Counted from the stretch's first letter, positions 1-6,940 are shown. The stretch: 13,632 bases of DNA from HO2-45-28 sp964412115 (GCA_964412115.1 CAYPMM010000025.1:1-13632), one strand, 5' to 3'. Numbers and translations are program-made. Notes: generated from the sequence alone by a model not told the origin.

Positions 1-7
1 GCACAAA

Positions 8-2110
8 ATGAATTTAAACGATGATCTCTCAAACTTTCTTCGCCTGACCGAAAGGCAAAAAAATATTTTGGAACGCTCGGGCTTTAAAACCGTCCGCGAC
101 ATTCTCTGGCACTTCCCTTCGCGCTACGAAAAATTCCGTGCGCCGAAAGCGGTTACCGATTTGGCTGAGGGAGACGAAGCCTCGGTTTCCGGCCGGGTTG
201 TTTCTTCCAAAACTCTTAAAACTTGGCGCAAAAGAATGGCTATTGCCGAAACCGCGGTCTCGGACGGCACCGGAACTTTGCGCGTAGTCTGGTTCAACCA
301 GCCGTATATGGCAAATATTTTAACACCCGAAAAAGAATATACTTTTTCGGGAAAAGTGCGGTTCAACAAAAAAGGACTCTGCATGACCAATCCGGATTAT
401 AAAGAAGGCGGAATGGTTTTTGGCGAAAACGAGGACGAAGGAAACAAACTTATGCCGGTTTATCCTGAATCCCGCGGACTGCATTCCAAATGGTTTCAGT
501 TTGCGATTAAAAAAATCCTGAAACCGGCGCTTGCCGGACTGCAAGACCCGGTGCCGGCAGAAATTCTAAAAACTTATCATCTGCCGTCGCTTAAAAGAGC
601 GCTCTTGGAAATTCACGAGCCCGCGGATGAAAAGACGGCCGAGGCCGCGCGAAAACGATTCGCGTTTGAAGCAATATTTTTAATACAGCTTGACCGGCAA
701 AGAAAAAGAATGGAGCGCGAAAAACTCAACGCCGGTTCGATTTCGGCAAGTCCCGAAATAATTCAAAAATTCATATCCGATTTGCCGTTTGATTTGACCT
801 CGGCTCAAAAAAGAGCAATTGGCCAGGTGCTGGACGATGCTTCCAAAACCAAACCGATGTCTCGCCTTTTGGAAGGCGATGTCGGCTCGGGTAAAACCAT
901 CGTTGCCGCAATTGCGGCATACGCGGCGTCTTTAAACGATATGCAAACCGCCTACATGGCGCCGACTGAAGTGCTTGCGCGCCAGCATTACAAAGAGTTC
1001 ATTGGGCGCTTTAAATCCCATCGCCTATCGGTAGCCCTGGCAACCTCCGCGGAATTCAGAAAATTCCCTTCAAAAGCGTATCCGGCGAATGACACCCATA
1101 TCGCCAAAAATCAGCTCTTAAAATGGATCGCGTCCGGAGAAATTTCAATTCTTATCGGCACCCATGCCTTGGTGCAGGATAAAATAAAATTTAAAAATCT
1201 CGGCTTGGCCATAATAGACGAACAGCACCGCTTCGGAGTCAACCAGAGAGCAAAACTCGCCCAAAAATCCATTCCGCATTTACTAAGCATGACGGCGACT
1301 CCGATTCCGAGAACGCTCGCGCTTACGATTTACGGCGACTTGGATTTAACGCTTCTGGACGAAATGCCTCCGGGCAGAAAAAAAGTAATGACGGTCATAG
1401 TTCCGCCGCGTCAGCGCGAACGCGCTTATGAGCAGATGCGCGCGGAAATTTCGGGAGGAAGGCAAGCGTATGTGGTATGCCCGCGTATTGAGGAAAACTC
1501 AATCGCGGCGGCAAAAATATCGCTTGAAATGAAGTCGGTTAAAGTTGAGCACAAAAAACTTTCCGAAAATATTTTTCCCGAGTTTAAGGTGGCCATGCTT
1601 CATGGGCGTATGACGCCGAAAGAGAAAGAAAAAACAATGGAGGAATTCCGTGAAAACAAAACCCAGATACTGGTGGCAACTTCGGTGATAGAAGTAGGCG
1701 TCAACGTGCCCAACGCCACGATAATAATGATTGAGGGCGCCGAGCGCTTCGGCCTTGCCCAGCTTCATCAGCTCCGCGGGCGGGTTTTAAGAAGCACTTA
1801 TCAGCCATATTGTTTTGTTTTTACAGAATCGCCGACTCAAAAAACTTTGTCGCGCCTGAAGGCCTTAACCGACGCCAAAAATGGATTTGAGCTTGCAGAA
1901 TATGATTTGCAGTTCAGGGGTGCCGGAGAGCTTTCGGGCTTAAAGCAGTGGGGTATTTCGGATGTCGGAATGGAGGCGCTCAAAAATATTAAAATGGTTG
2001 AAGCCGCAAGATTAGAGGCACAAAAACTTTTGGCGCGCGACTTTGAACTTTCGGGCTACCCCGAACTTCGCGCCCTTGTCCCCCGCTTTGAAAACCTGCA
2101 TTTTGAATAG
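8..2110 (+). CDS. recG: ATP-dependent DNA helicase RecG
   Basis: A superfamily-2 helicase that remodels stalled replication forks and branch-migrates Holliday junctions. At 700 residues it has the usual RecG length. The N-terminal part (about residues 50-150) matches the OB-fold wedge domain, with the segment VSDGTGTLRVVWFNQPY. Helicase motifs follow in order: Walker A GDVGSGKT at 290-297, the RecG-type DEQH box at 404-407, TATPIPRT at 429-436, then VIEVGVNVPNAT and the motif VI region AERFGLAQLHQLRGRV. The last motif continues LRS, where many RecG proteins have GRG. The ATG lies only 7 bases inside the window, so its ribosome-binding site cannot be judged. The gene converges on the glycosyltransferase gene downstream. 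The family assignment is firm; the exact start is less certain. Confidence 0.97.
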   Translation: MNLNDDLSNFLRLTERQKNILERSGFKTVRDILWHFPSRYEKFRAPKAVTDLAEGDEASVSGRVVSSKTLKTWRKRMAIAETAVSDGTGTLRVVWFNQPYMANILTPEKEYTFSGKVRFNKKGLCMTNPDYKEGGMVFGENEDEGNKLMPVYPESRGLHSKWFQFAIKKILKPALAGLQDPVPAEILKTYHLPSLKRALLEIHEPADEKTAEAARKRFAFEAIFLIQLDRQRKRMEREKLNAGSISASPEIIQKFISDLPFDLTSAQKRAIGQVLDDASKTKPMSRLLEGDVGSGKTIVAAIAAYAASLNDMQTAYMAPTEVLARQHYKEFIGRFKSHRLSVALATSAEFRKFPSKAYPANDTHIAKNQLLKWIASGEISILIGTHALVQDKIKFKNLGLAIIDEQHRFGVNQRAKLAQKSIPHLLSMTATPIPRTLALTIYGDLDLTLLDEMPPGRKKVMTVIVPPRQRERAYEQMRAEISGGRQAYVVCPRIEENSIAAAKISLEMKSVKVEHKKLSENIFPEFKVAMLHGRMTPKEKEKTMEEFRENKTQILVATSVIEVGVNVPNATIIMIEGAERFGLAQLHQLRGRVLRSTYQPYCFVFTESPTQKTLSRLKALTDAKNGFELAEYDLQFRGAGELSGLKQWGISDVGMEALKNIKMVEAARLEAQKLLARDFELSGYPELRALVPRFENLHFE

Positions 2111-2115
2111 AGAGA

Positions 2116-2231
2116 CTAGGAAAAGCCGGAATTTACCTGCGGCTCCCCGCCTATATTTCTATGGCGCTACGCGCCACAACCCGATCCCACCGCAACCCGA
2201 GTCGCCGCAGTCAAATATCGTCTTTTCCTAG
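2116..2231. repeat. long imperfect inverted repeat in the recG/glycosyltransferase intergenic region
   Basis: The arms CTAGGAAAAG (2116-2125) and CTTTTCCTAG (2222-2231) are perfectly complementary, as are CTGCGGC (2137-2143) and GCCGCAG (2204-2210). The 11-base segments between them pair partly, giving about 23 of 28 matches per arm. Inside the 60-base loop is a further hairpin, TGGCGC-TAC-GCGCCA (2162-2176). The element starts six bases after the recG stop. It looks like a structured intergenic repeat or non-coding palindromic element. No protein function is evident, and whether other copies exist cannot be seen from this window. Confidence 0.6.
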
Positions 2232-2346
2232 GCGCTTGACAAAAGTTTTAAACGGATTTTCGGCGTTCCCCAGAATCAATTATCCTACGGCGAATTTTAG
2301 ACACCTCTCGGTTTCTAGCGCTCGCTTCGCTCGCTGTTTTCCTAAA

Positions 2347-2370
2347 CGGGGAAAACTACGGTTTTCCCCG
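2347..2370. terminator. perfect hairpin over the glycosyltransferase stop, possible bidirectional terminator
   Basis: CGGGGAAAAC (2347-2356) pairs perfectly with GTTTTCCCCG (2361-2370) around a TACG loop. The - strand stop codon TAG (2356-2358) sits at the loop edge. The position between convergent genes suits a bidirectional terminator, but neither strand has a proper T tract after the stem. It may instead be part of the repeat cluster. Confidence 0.4.
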
Positions 2371-3915
2371 ACCCTCTTTGGCCGATTCTGGGTAACTCCT
2401 AATCTTGGGAGTTACCCAGAATCCCAACGGCTTATTCAACGCTAGACGAGCCTGAGCATCAAGGCCCGGTATCGCGCCGAAAACTATTATGGTCACGGGA
2501 ATTAACAGCCACTGTAAAATCATATATAAAACCCGTTTCTTGCCGGCATCCTTCGGCCTGGGAGGCAAAAGTGAAGTTGAAATTATGGCCGAGCCAACCA
2601 GCCCAAGCATGGCCAGAGTCATCAAGACGCGGGTAATCCGCGGCAGATTATAAGAAAGAAGCATCGTGTTAAAATCGTCTCCGCCGATTAAAAGCGGAAG
2701 CCAGCCGAGCAAAAAAATTAAAATGGGATTCGTGGCCAGTCCCCAGAAACCCTCGATTTGGGTTAGAGCCAGACGCGTTTTTTTGGCAAAAGGTATTTTT
2801 TTATTTTTCAAAAAGCCGAACAAAAGATACGGCAGATTTTCAACGCCCCACGTCCAGCGTCTTTGCTGTTTATAAACCTGTTTTATGGTTTGCCGTAAAT
2901 TGGAACCCACGTTTGCATCCATTGAAACGGGATAAGACATTGGCACAACCTTATAGTCGCCGTCGTAATGCAAAATAGCGTTCCAAAAAATGCGCGAGTC
3001 TTCCGAGACGATGTTTTTTTGCCAGAAACCGACGTCCGAAAGCATCTTAAAACTCATTGAATGCGACGAAAAAGTGGAGAGGCGTTCGGGACGCTCCTGC
3101 TGCATCATTTGCCAAAAAGTTCCCGATGTCGCGACCACGCGGGACAAGGCGGGTGCTGACCAAACATTGTTATTGAAAAGAGGGACCGGCTGGTACGACG
3201 AGCGATGAGGATTTTCCGCGGTTAAAAAATTATAGGTCAGACATAAAAAATACTGCGGATAAACCTGCGTATCTATATCAAAAGACGAAACCAAAACGTT
3301 TTCGTAGGGAATTCGTTCGGCATCGATTATTTTTTCTTTAACGACACTCGCGGCCCAACTGGTATTTGATCCCTTGCCCGGAATTTCCCCTTCTAAATTC
3401 GACGGATGCCAGGTGGTTAAAAATCTGCCGAAGCGCGAAGCGTATTTTTTTTCAATATTTAAAACCGTGTTCTCGGCTTCTTTCCGAACTCTTTCTTCCG
3501 CGGCGAGCACCACAATCATCCTGTCTTTGGGCCATTTGGATTTTAAAATTGAATCAAGAGTTTCATCAACCACTTCATAGCTCTCTTTATACATCGGCAG
3601 AATCACCAATTGCCAAACATGATCCCACTTTAAATTGGAAAGGCGTTCTTCCCAATCAAGTTCAATGTTGTGCCTAAGCCTTTTCCAGTTGGCGCGAAGA
3701 TGCAACGACAAATAAAAAGTTTTAATCAGCCAGTAAATATCAAAAAGAATTATGAAAATGGCGATACCGGCGGGGTGCGCCCATGAAAAAAACACCACCG
3801 CCGCAAGCGTCCCCCAACTCAAAAAGCCGGGCAAAATCTCAAGCGCGCGATAAATTAGGCGGTCTGAACCGGACAAGTCGTTATGGCTGCCCACATGCAA
3901 ATATTGACTGCTCAT
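2356..3915 (-). CDS. membrane-bound family 2 glycosyltransferase with repeat-derived C-terminus
   Basis: A 519-residue GT-A-fold glycosyltransferase, probably making a cell-surface polysaccharide or glycolipid at the membrane; the sugar is unknown. Two membrane segments lie near residues 28-48 and 50-72. The catalytic domain follows, with VILPMYKES (104-112), the DxD-type metal motif DID (213-215), SED (304-306) and QQRRW (350-354). The last is the signature of processive GT2 enzymes such as cellulose or chitin synthase relatives. C-terminal membrane segments lie near 393-411, 427-448 and 462-483. The ATG at 3915 has only a weak AGGC-like site before it and lies 50 bases downstream of the Lon-like gene's terminator, so it probably has its own promoter. 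The last residues (about 498-519) run through a palindrome and a hairpin, suggesting repeat insertion or extension at the 3' end. Confidence 0.88.
   Translation of the reverse strand: MSSQYLHVGSHNDLSGSDRLIYRALEILPGFLSWGTLAAVVFFSWAHPAGIAIFIILFDIYWLIKTFYLSLHLRANWKRLRHNIELDWEERLSNLKWDHVWQLVILPMYKESYEVVDETLDSILKSKWPKDRMIVVLAAEERVRKEAENTVLNIEKKYASRFGRFLTTWHPSNLEGEIPGKGSNTSWAASVVKEKIIDAERIPYENVLVSSFDIDTQVYPQYFLCLTYNFLTAENPHRSSYQPVPLFNNNVWSAPALSRVVATSGTFWQMMQQERPERLSTFSSHSMSFKMLSDVGFWQKNIVSEDSRIFWNAILHYDGDYKVVPMSYPVSMDANVGSNLRQTIKQVYKQQRRWTWGVENLPYLLFGFLKNKKIPFAKKTRLALTQIEGFWGLATNPILIFLLGWLPLLIGGDDFNTMLLSYNLPRITRVLMTLAMLGLVGSAIISTSLLPPRPKDAGKKRVLYMILQWLLIPVTIIVFGAIPGLDAQARLALNKPLGFWVTPKIRSYPESAKEGRGKP
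2384..2423. repeat. perfect 16-bp palindrome inside the glycosyltransferase 3' end
   Basis: GATTCTGGGTAACTCC (2384-2399) and GGAGTTACCCAGAATC (2408-2423) are exact complements around the 8-base loop TAATCTTG. On the - strand the palindrome encodes residues 498-511 of the glycosyltransferase (FWVTPKIRSYPES). Because it is symmetric, the + strand also reads as a near-identical peptide, FWVTPNLGSYPES, in an open frame that is not a gene. Confidence 0.8.
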
Positions 3916-3946
3916 GAGCCTATTTTATATTAAAACCCGAAAGAAA

Positions 3947-3967
3947 AAAGCTCCTTAAAGGAGCTTT
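3947..3967 (-). terminator. intrinsic terminator of the Lon-like protease gene
   Basis: On the - strand AAAGCTCC and GGAGCTTT form an 8-bp stem around a 5-base loop, followed by a run of six T and a T-rich stretch. The stem overlaps the TAA stop of the Lon-like gene (3966-3968). Because it separates that gene from the glycosyltransferase start 50 bases on, the two are probably separate transcripts. Confidence 0.85.
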
Positions 3968-6437
3968 ATTTGTTTTCTTTCTCTTGGCCGTAAAGCTGTT
4001 TTCCCAGACTGAAAAACTCGCGCAATTTTTCAACAACAAGATAATTAAAAGAATTTTCAGAAAAAGGATTCGGCCGTTCTTCCGAACCGGAACCGGCTGA
4101 CGATTCGCCGAATTCCATGCCGGTAAGAACACTCACGCAGTCGGCAACGGTTTCGGCCGGCCAAACATGGAACTCTTTCTTCTCAACCGCTTCCGCCACG
4201 TCTTCGCGCAACATCAGGTTTTTGACGTTTTGATGCGGTATAATGACTCCTTGATTTCCCGTAAGTTGCCCGCAGGCTCTGCAAACATCAAAAAATCCTT
4301 GAACTTTTTCGTTTACTCCGCCGATCGGCTGAACTTCCCCGTGCTGATTCATTGAACCCGTTATGGCCACGCTTTGCCTGATGGGAACTCCGGTAATAGC
4401 CGAAAGAATAACGCAAACTTCGGCCAAAGAAGCGCTGTCGCCTTCAACTCCGGAATAACTCTGCTCAAAAGCGGTGCTTATGGAAACCCCGAAAGGAGCA
4501 TGGCATCCATATTTGGAACGCAGCCAGCTTTGCAAAATAAGCTCGGCTTTGCCAAGTATGTTGCCTCCGAGTTTTGACGCTTTTTCAATGCCGATAAAAT
4601 CCGGCTTCGGGCTGGGATAAGCGTCAGCGGTGATTCTGGACGGCTTAGCGAAACTGACGTCGCCCATGTCGTAAACCGCGAGGGCATTTACCTGACCGAC
4701 CTTTTCGCCGTTCACGTCAACCAAAATAGTTCCTTCGGCAATCAGTTCCTGTATTCTTTCGTATAACGCGTCGGAACGCCAGAATTTTTTGTTTATAGCC
4801 TCCTGAATGTGGGCGGGGCCGATATCGCCTTCACCGTTAACCAGGCCGTCGGCTTCGCGAATTATACTTGCTAAAGCAAGAAAATCGGTCGATATTTTTT
4901 CACGGCTATCGGCGAGACGCATGCCATGTTCAACCAATTTCCCCAAAGACTCGTCGGTAAGGCGGCTCAATCCGTGATTTTTAGCGAACTTGCGGGCCCA
5001 AGAAGCGAAGGCGGCAATCTGCCTCTCATCACCGGCAACTTGCGGCAAAACATGAGCCTTTATTTCAAAAACGTCTTTAAAACCTGGTTCTTTGAGACAC
5101 AAAAGATGCCATAACTGCTCGTCTCCGCAAAGAATGAGTTTGAGATTAAAAGGTATGGGTTCCGGACGAAAATCGGACATATCTTCATAGCCAAAAAAAG
5201 CGGCCAGGGTTGTGATTTCAAGCTGGCGCGATTTAACGGAGTTCATAAGGACCTGATAAGAGCCAGGTGAACGAAACACATCCATCAGATCAACTATCAA
5301 AAATCCTTCGTTGGCCCGCAAAAGCGAGCCGACGCTGATTTTGGTGTGATCGGTGCGGTGATGCCCGTCCGGACCCAAGTAAGCGCCGATTTTACCGACC
5401 AGGCGGTTGAATTTTGGATTTTTTTCAACCACGACCGGCGGTCCAGTTTCCGAAGAACGATCAATCAGAACGTTGACTTCAAACGGCAGTAAAAACATTC
5501 TCTTTTTGTAAGAATTGTCCGCGATGGCCCCATTTGAACCGAAATTGTTTCCGATAAGTAGGTCCATGAAAAGATCCTTATTTTCCAAAACATACCCCTT
5601 CAGCTCCTGAACGAAGGATAGAACCGGCAAAGACTCTTCTAAAGACACTTTTTTTTGGACGTTAAATTTTTGCAGCAAATCCGTCAATTCGGCAAAAGAA
5701 GACTCGCAAAAAACCGTCATGGCGCAGTCTTGTATGAACGTGAGTTTTTTCTGCATGTCGGCGTTCAATTCTTGCGTCATGTTTTGGGCTTGAGTCATCT
5801 GATTCTGAAAATCGGCCAGCTCTAATTCCGAAAACGCGTTAAACTCTTCTTCGCTCAATGGCTTCAAAGCGCCGTCTTCGGATTTTTTCCTGCTGGCCGG
5901 CGCCAAACGGCCGTTACGAAATATAAAACCGATTTCGGCCATTTTATTGCGAAAATCTTCCCAGCGTTCCAGTTTATAAGCGTTAAACGCCAAATCGGCC
6001 TCTCCGCCTTTTTCAAACATCTTCGGAATTTTTTTCTGTAGAGAGTCCGACAGCTCTCTTAAAGATTCTTTGAGCCCGGGCCCGAGGCTTTTTGGCACAA
6101 AGACAAAATTGGGACAAGCCGGATTTTTAAAGTTGTGCAGGCAAATCAGGTCTTTGCTCTCTAGATTGCGTCTGGGCGACAATGCGACAATCCCGCGCAA
6201 ACAGTCAGCGACCGTTTCCAAAGATCTTCCGCCAAGGCCGGTTACAAAAACATGATGGGCCGGACCCCCGATTTCAACACCCCGTTTCAGCCCGTCAAAA
6301 AAACGCTTCTGCTCAAGCCCGAAAAACGATTCCTTACCGCCAATCTCCGAAGATACGTCCTGATTTCTTTTTAGTATTTCGGCTATGGACTCGCCGGTAA
6401 AGGTCCGCCTTACCTGCTCGGCTGTCAGTTCAAACAT
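3966..6437 (-). CDS. Lon-like ATP-dependent serine protease (S16, AAA_32 type)
   Basis: A cytoplasmic AAA+ protease of 823 residues that would unfold and degrade proteins. The C-terminal S16 protease domain is intact. The nucleophile is Ser668 in EGDSASLAE and the general base is Lys711 in GGVNEKVQGFF; the 43-residue spacing is the same as in E. coli Lon (S679/K722). The middle contains NVLIDRSSETGPPVVVEKNP, typical of the AAA_32 (LonB/YcbZ-like) ATPase family. The N-terminal P-loop, VTGLGGRS (65-72), has Arg where Walker A usually has Lys. There is no classical Lon N domain and no transmembrane segment. I chose the ATG at 6437 over an in-frame ATG at 6491 because a G-rich Shine-Dalgarno (AGGGGGGGG) precedes it by five bases and the predicted promoter lies between the two. 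It is transcribed away from the tRNA locus. Confidence 0.9.
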   Translation of the reverse strand: MFELTAEQVRRTFTGESIAEILKRNQDVSSEIGGKESFFGLEQKRFFDGLKRGVEIGGPAHHVFVTGLGGRSLETVADCLRGIVALSPRRNLESKDLICLHNFKNPACPNFVFVPKSLGPGLKESLRELSDSLQKKIPKMFEKGGEADLAFNAYKLERWEDFRNKMAEIGFIFRNGRLAPASRKKSEDGALKPLSEEEFNAFSELELADFQNQMTQAQNMTQELNADMQKKLTFIQDCAMTVFCESSFAELTDLLQKFNVQKKVSLEESLPVLSFVQELKGYVLENKDLFMDLLIGNNFGSNGAIADNSYKKRMFLLPFEVNVLIDRSSETGPPVVVEKNPKFNRLVGKIGAYLGPDGHHRTDHTKISVGSLLRANEGFLIVDLMDVFRSPGSYQVLMNSVKSRQLEITTLAAFFGYEDMSDFRPEPIPFNLKLILCGDEQLWHLLCLKEPGFKDVFEIKAHVLPQVAGDERQIAAFASWARKFAKNHGLSRLTDESLGKLVEHGMRLADSREKISTDFLALASIIREADGLVNGEGDIGPAHIQEAINKKFWRSDALYERIQELIAEGTILVDVNGEKVGQVNALAVYDMGDVSFAKPSRITADAYPSPKPDFIGIEKASKLGGNILGKAELILQSWLRSKYGCHAPFGVSISTAFEQSYSGVEGDSASLAEVCVILSAITGVPIRQSVAITGSMNQHGEVQPIGGVNEKVQGFFDVCRACGQLTGNQGVIIPHQNVKNLMLREDVAEAVEKKEFHVWPAETVADCVSVLTGMEFGESSAGSGSEERPNPFSENSFNYLVVEKLREFFSLGKQLYGQEKENK

Positions 6438-6441
6438 TTTT

Positions 6442-6452
6442 ACCCCCCCCTC
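6442..6452 (-). promoter_or_regulatory. Shine-Dalgarno of the Lon-like gene containing an eight-G run
   Basis: The - strand reads GAGGGGGGGGTAAAAATG into the start codon at 6437. The purine tract decides the start. A homopolymer of eight G in the ribosome-binding site can slip, which would alter spacing and translation strength. Confidence 0.65.
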
Positions 6453-6479
6453 TGTAAAAGTGCGGGTAACTCTGTATTT

Positions 6480-6508
6480 TTTATAATCCAAAAGAACGGC
6501 TTTTACAA
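6480..6508 (-). promoter_or_regulatory. sigma70-type promoter for the Lon-like gene
   Basis: On the - strand TTGTAA (6508-6503) and TATAAA (6485-6480) are 17 bases apart. Transcription would start near 6473, leaving a leader of about 36 bases. The -35 box overlaps that of the tRNA promoter on the other strand, and both lie within the small palindrome GGCTT-TTAC-AAGCC (6498-6511). Confidence 0.6.
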
Positions 6509-6529
6509 GCCCCCAAAATGTTTTATAGT
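6502..6529 (+). promoter_or_regulatory. promoter for the tRNA locus
   Basis: TTTACA (6502-6507) and TATAGT (6524-6529) are separated by 16 bases. The predicted start is near 6536, giving an 18-base leader before the first tRNA 5' half at 6554. It overlaps the -35 box of the divergent Lon-like promoter. Confidence 0.6.
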
Positions 6530-6553
6530 AAAATGTACAAAAATAACCCGAAA

Positions 6554-6589
6554 GGGTGTGTAGCTCAATGGTTAGAGCACGGAGCTTAT
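6554..6589 (+). pseudogene. 5' half of tRNA-Ile(UAU), broken in the anticodon loop
   Basis: These 36 bases are identical to the first half of the complete tRNA at 6622: acceptor GGGTGTG, D arm, anticodon stem CGGAG and loop CTTAT. After TAT the sequence leaves the tRNA and enters a spacer beginning TTTTGG. The matching 3' half is at 6895-6934. It is either a pseudogene or the outer half of a nested or interrupted tRNA. Confidence 0.8.
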
Positions 6590-6618
6590 TTTTGGCAGCG
6601 AGAAAGAAATGAAAATAT
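6587..6618 (+). repeat. left arm of inverted repeat flanking the intact tRNA
   Basis: TATTTTTGG (6587-6595) and GAAATGAAAATAT (6606-6618) are exact complements of CCAAAAATA (6881-6889) and ATATTTTCATTTC (6857-6869). The arms are separated by unpaired stretches of 10 bases (left) and 11 bases (right). The pair therefore gives 22 bp of perfect helix that would enclose the complete tRNA. Confidence 0.8.
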
Positions 6619-6621
6619 GAT

Positions 6622-6694
6622 GGGTGTGTAGCTCAATGGTTAGAGCACGGAGCTTATACCTCCGGGGTTCCAGGTTCGAGTCCTGGCACACCCA
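6622..6694 (+). tRNA. tRNA-Ile with anticodon UAU
   Basis: A complete 73-base cloverleaf. The acceptor GGGTGTG pairs with CACACCC, discriminator A; the D stem is GCTC/GAGC; the anticodon stem CGGAG/CTCCG encloses loop CUUAUAC; a 5-base variable region follows; the T stem CCAGG/CCTGG encloses TTCGAGT. CCA is not encoded. With U33 in place the anticodon is UAU and base 37 is A, matching the isoleucine codon AUA. The U12-A23 pair and A73 also agree with isoleucine identity. Most bacteria read AUA with a CAU tRNA modified to lysidine by TilS, so a genuine UAU tRNA is unusual. The isotype is inferred from the anticodon. Confidence 0.88.
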
Positions 6695-6709
6695 CAAAAT
6701 AATATTTTC

Positions 6710-6809
6710 NNNNNNNNNNNNNNNNNNNNNNNNNNNNNNNNNNNNNNNNNNNNNNNNNNNNNNNNNNNNNNNNNNNNNNNNNNNNNNNNNNNNNNNNNNN
6801 NNNNNNNNN
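6710..6809. other. 100-N assembly gap, probably an unmerged 55-base overlap
   Basis: Exactly 100 N, the usual placeholder for unknown size. The 55 bases before the gap (6655-6709) and the 55 after it (6810-6864) are identical from end to end. That is what two de Bruijn contigs sharing one 55-mer look like. If they are merged, the second partial tRNA copy disappears and no sequence is missing. Confidence 0.8.
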
Positions 6810-6849
6810 TATACCTCCGGGGTTCCAGGTTCGAGTCCTGGCACACCCA
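6810..6849 (+). pseudogene. 3' portion of the tRNA after the gap, probably a duplicate of 6655-6694
   Basis: It starts at TATACC in the anticodon loop and runs through the T arm to the discriminator A. It is identical to 6655-6694, and its 3' flank continues the flank that was cut off by the gap. It is most simply the other end of the same assembly node, not a separate gene. If the gap is real it would be an additional tRNA copy with its 5' part missing. Confidence 0.65.
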
Positions 6850-6856
6850 CAAAATA

Positions 6857-6889
6857 ATATTTTCATTTCAGACGAGCGAACCAAAAATA
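6857..6889 (+). repeat. right arm of inverted repeat flanking the tRNA
   Basis: ATATTTTCATTTC and CCAAAAATA are complementary to the left arm at 6587-6618. The five bases CGAAG separate this arm from the tRNA 3' half that begins at 6895. Confidence 0.8.
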
Positions 6890-6894
6890 CGAAG

Positions 6895-6934
6895 TATACC
6901 TCCGGGGTTCCAGGTTCGAGTCCTGGCACACCCA
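6895..6934 (+). pseudogene. outer 3' half of tRNA-Ile(UAU)
   Basis: TATACCTCCG through CACACCCA, identical to the 3' part of the intact tRNA. It begins in the anticodon loop at the point where the 5' half at 6554 stops, with the anticodon triplet TAT present on both sides. Its flank, CAAAATAAAAAG, differs from that of the intact copy. Joined to 6554-6586 it would rebuild a complete tRNA. Confidence 0.8.
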
Positions 6935-6940
6935 CAAAAT

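Larger units (their letters stand above)
2265..2423. repeat. modular short repeats before the glycosyltransferase stop
   Basis: GTTCCCCAGAATC (2265-2277) recurs as GTTACCCAGAATC (2411-2423), 12 of 13 bases identical, and its complement lies at 2384-2396. Between the copies is a short direct repeat in AGCGCTCGCTTCGCTCGCTG (about 2318-2337). Together with the neighbouring hairpins this makes a mosaic of repeats rather than ordinary spacer. The stretch 2232-2355 contains no gene that I can support. Confidence 0.5.

Noticed and set aside
2161..2445. Open frame on the + strand of 94 codons beginning MALRATTRSH
   Set aside because: It lies entirely over inverted repeats and the glycosyltransferase 3' end, and its C-terminal peptide repeats the palindrome's other strand. 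No ribosome-binding site was found.
6438..6491. Eighteen-residue N-terminal extension of the Lon-like protease
   Set aside because: It lies across the predicted promoter start, has no ribosome-binding site, and the inner ATG has a clear one.
6587..6894. Self-splicing group I intron in the tRNA anticodon loop
   Set aside because: A U before and a G at the end of the insert fit the splice-site rule, but if the gap is merged the insert is only about 153 bases, half of it tRNA, with no room for the catalytic core. It could be revived if the gap proves real.
6554..6934. CRISPR array or plain direct-repeat array
   Set aside because: The repeated unit is a tRNA cloverleaf with complementary, not unique, spacers; there are no cas genes.
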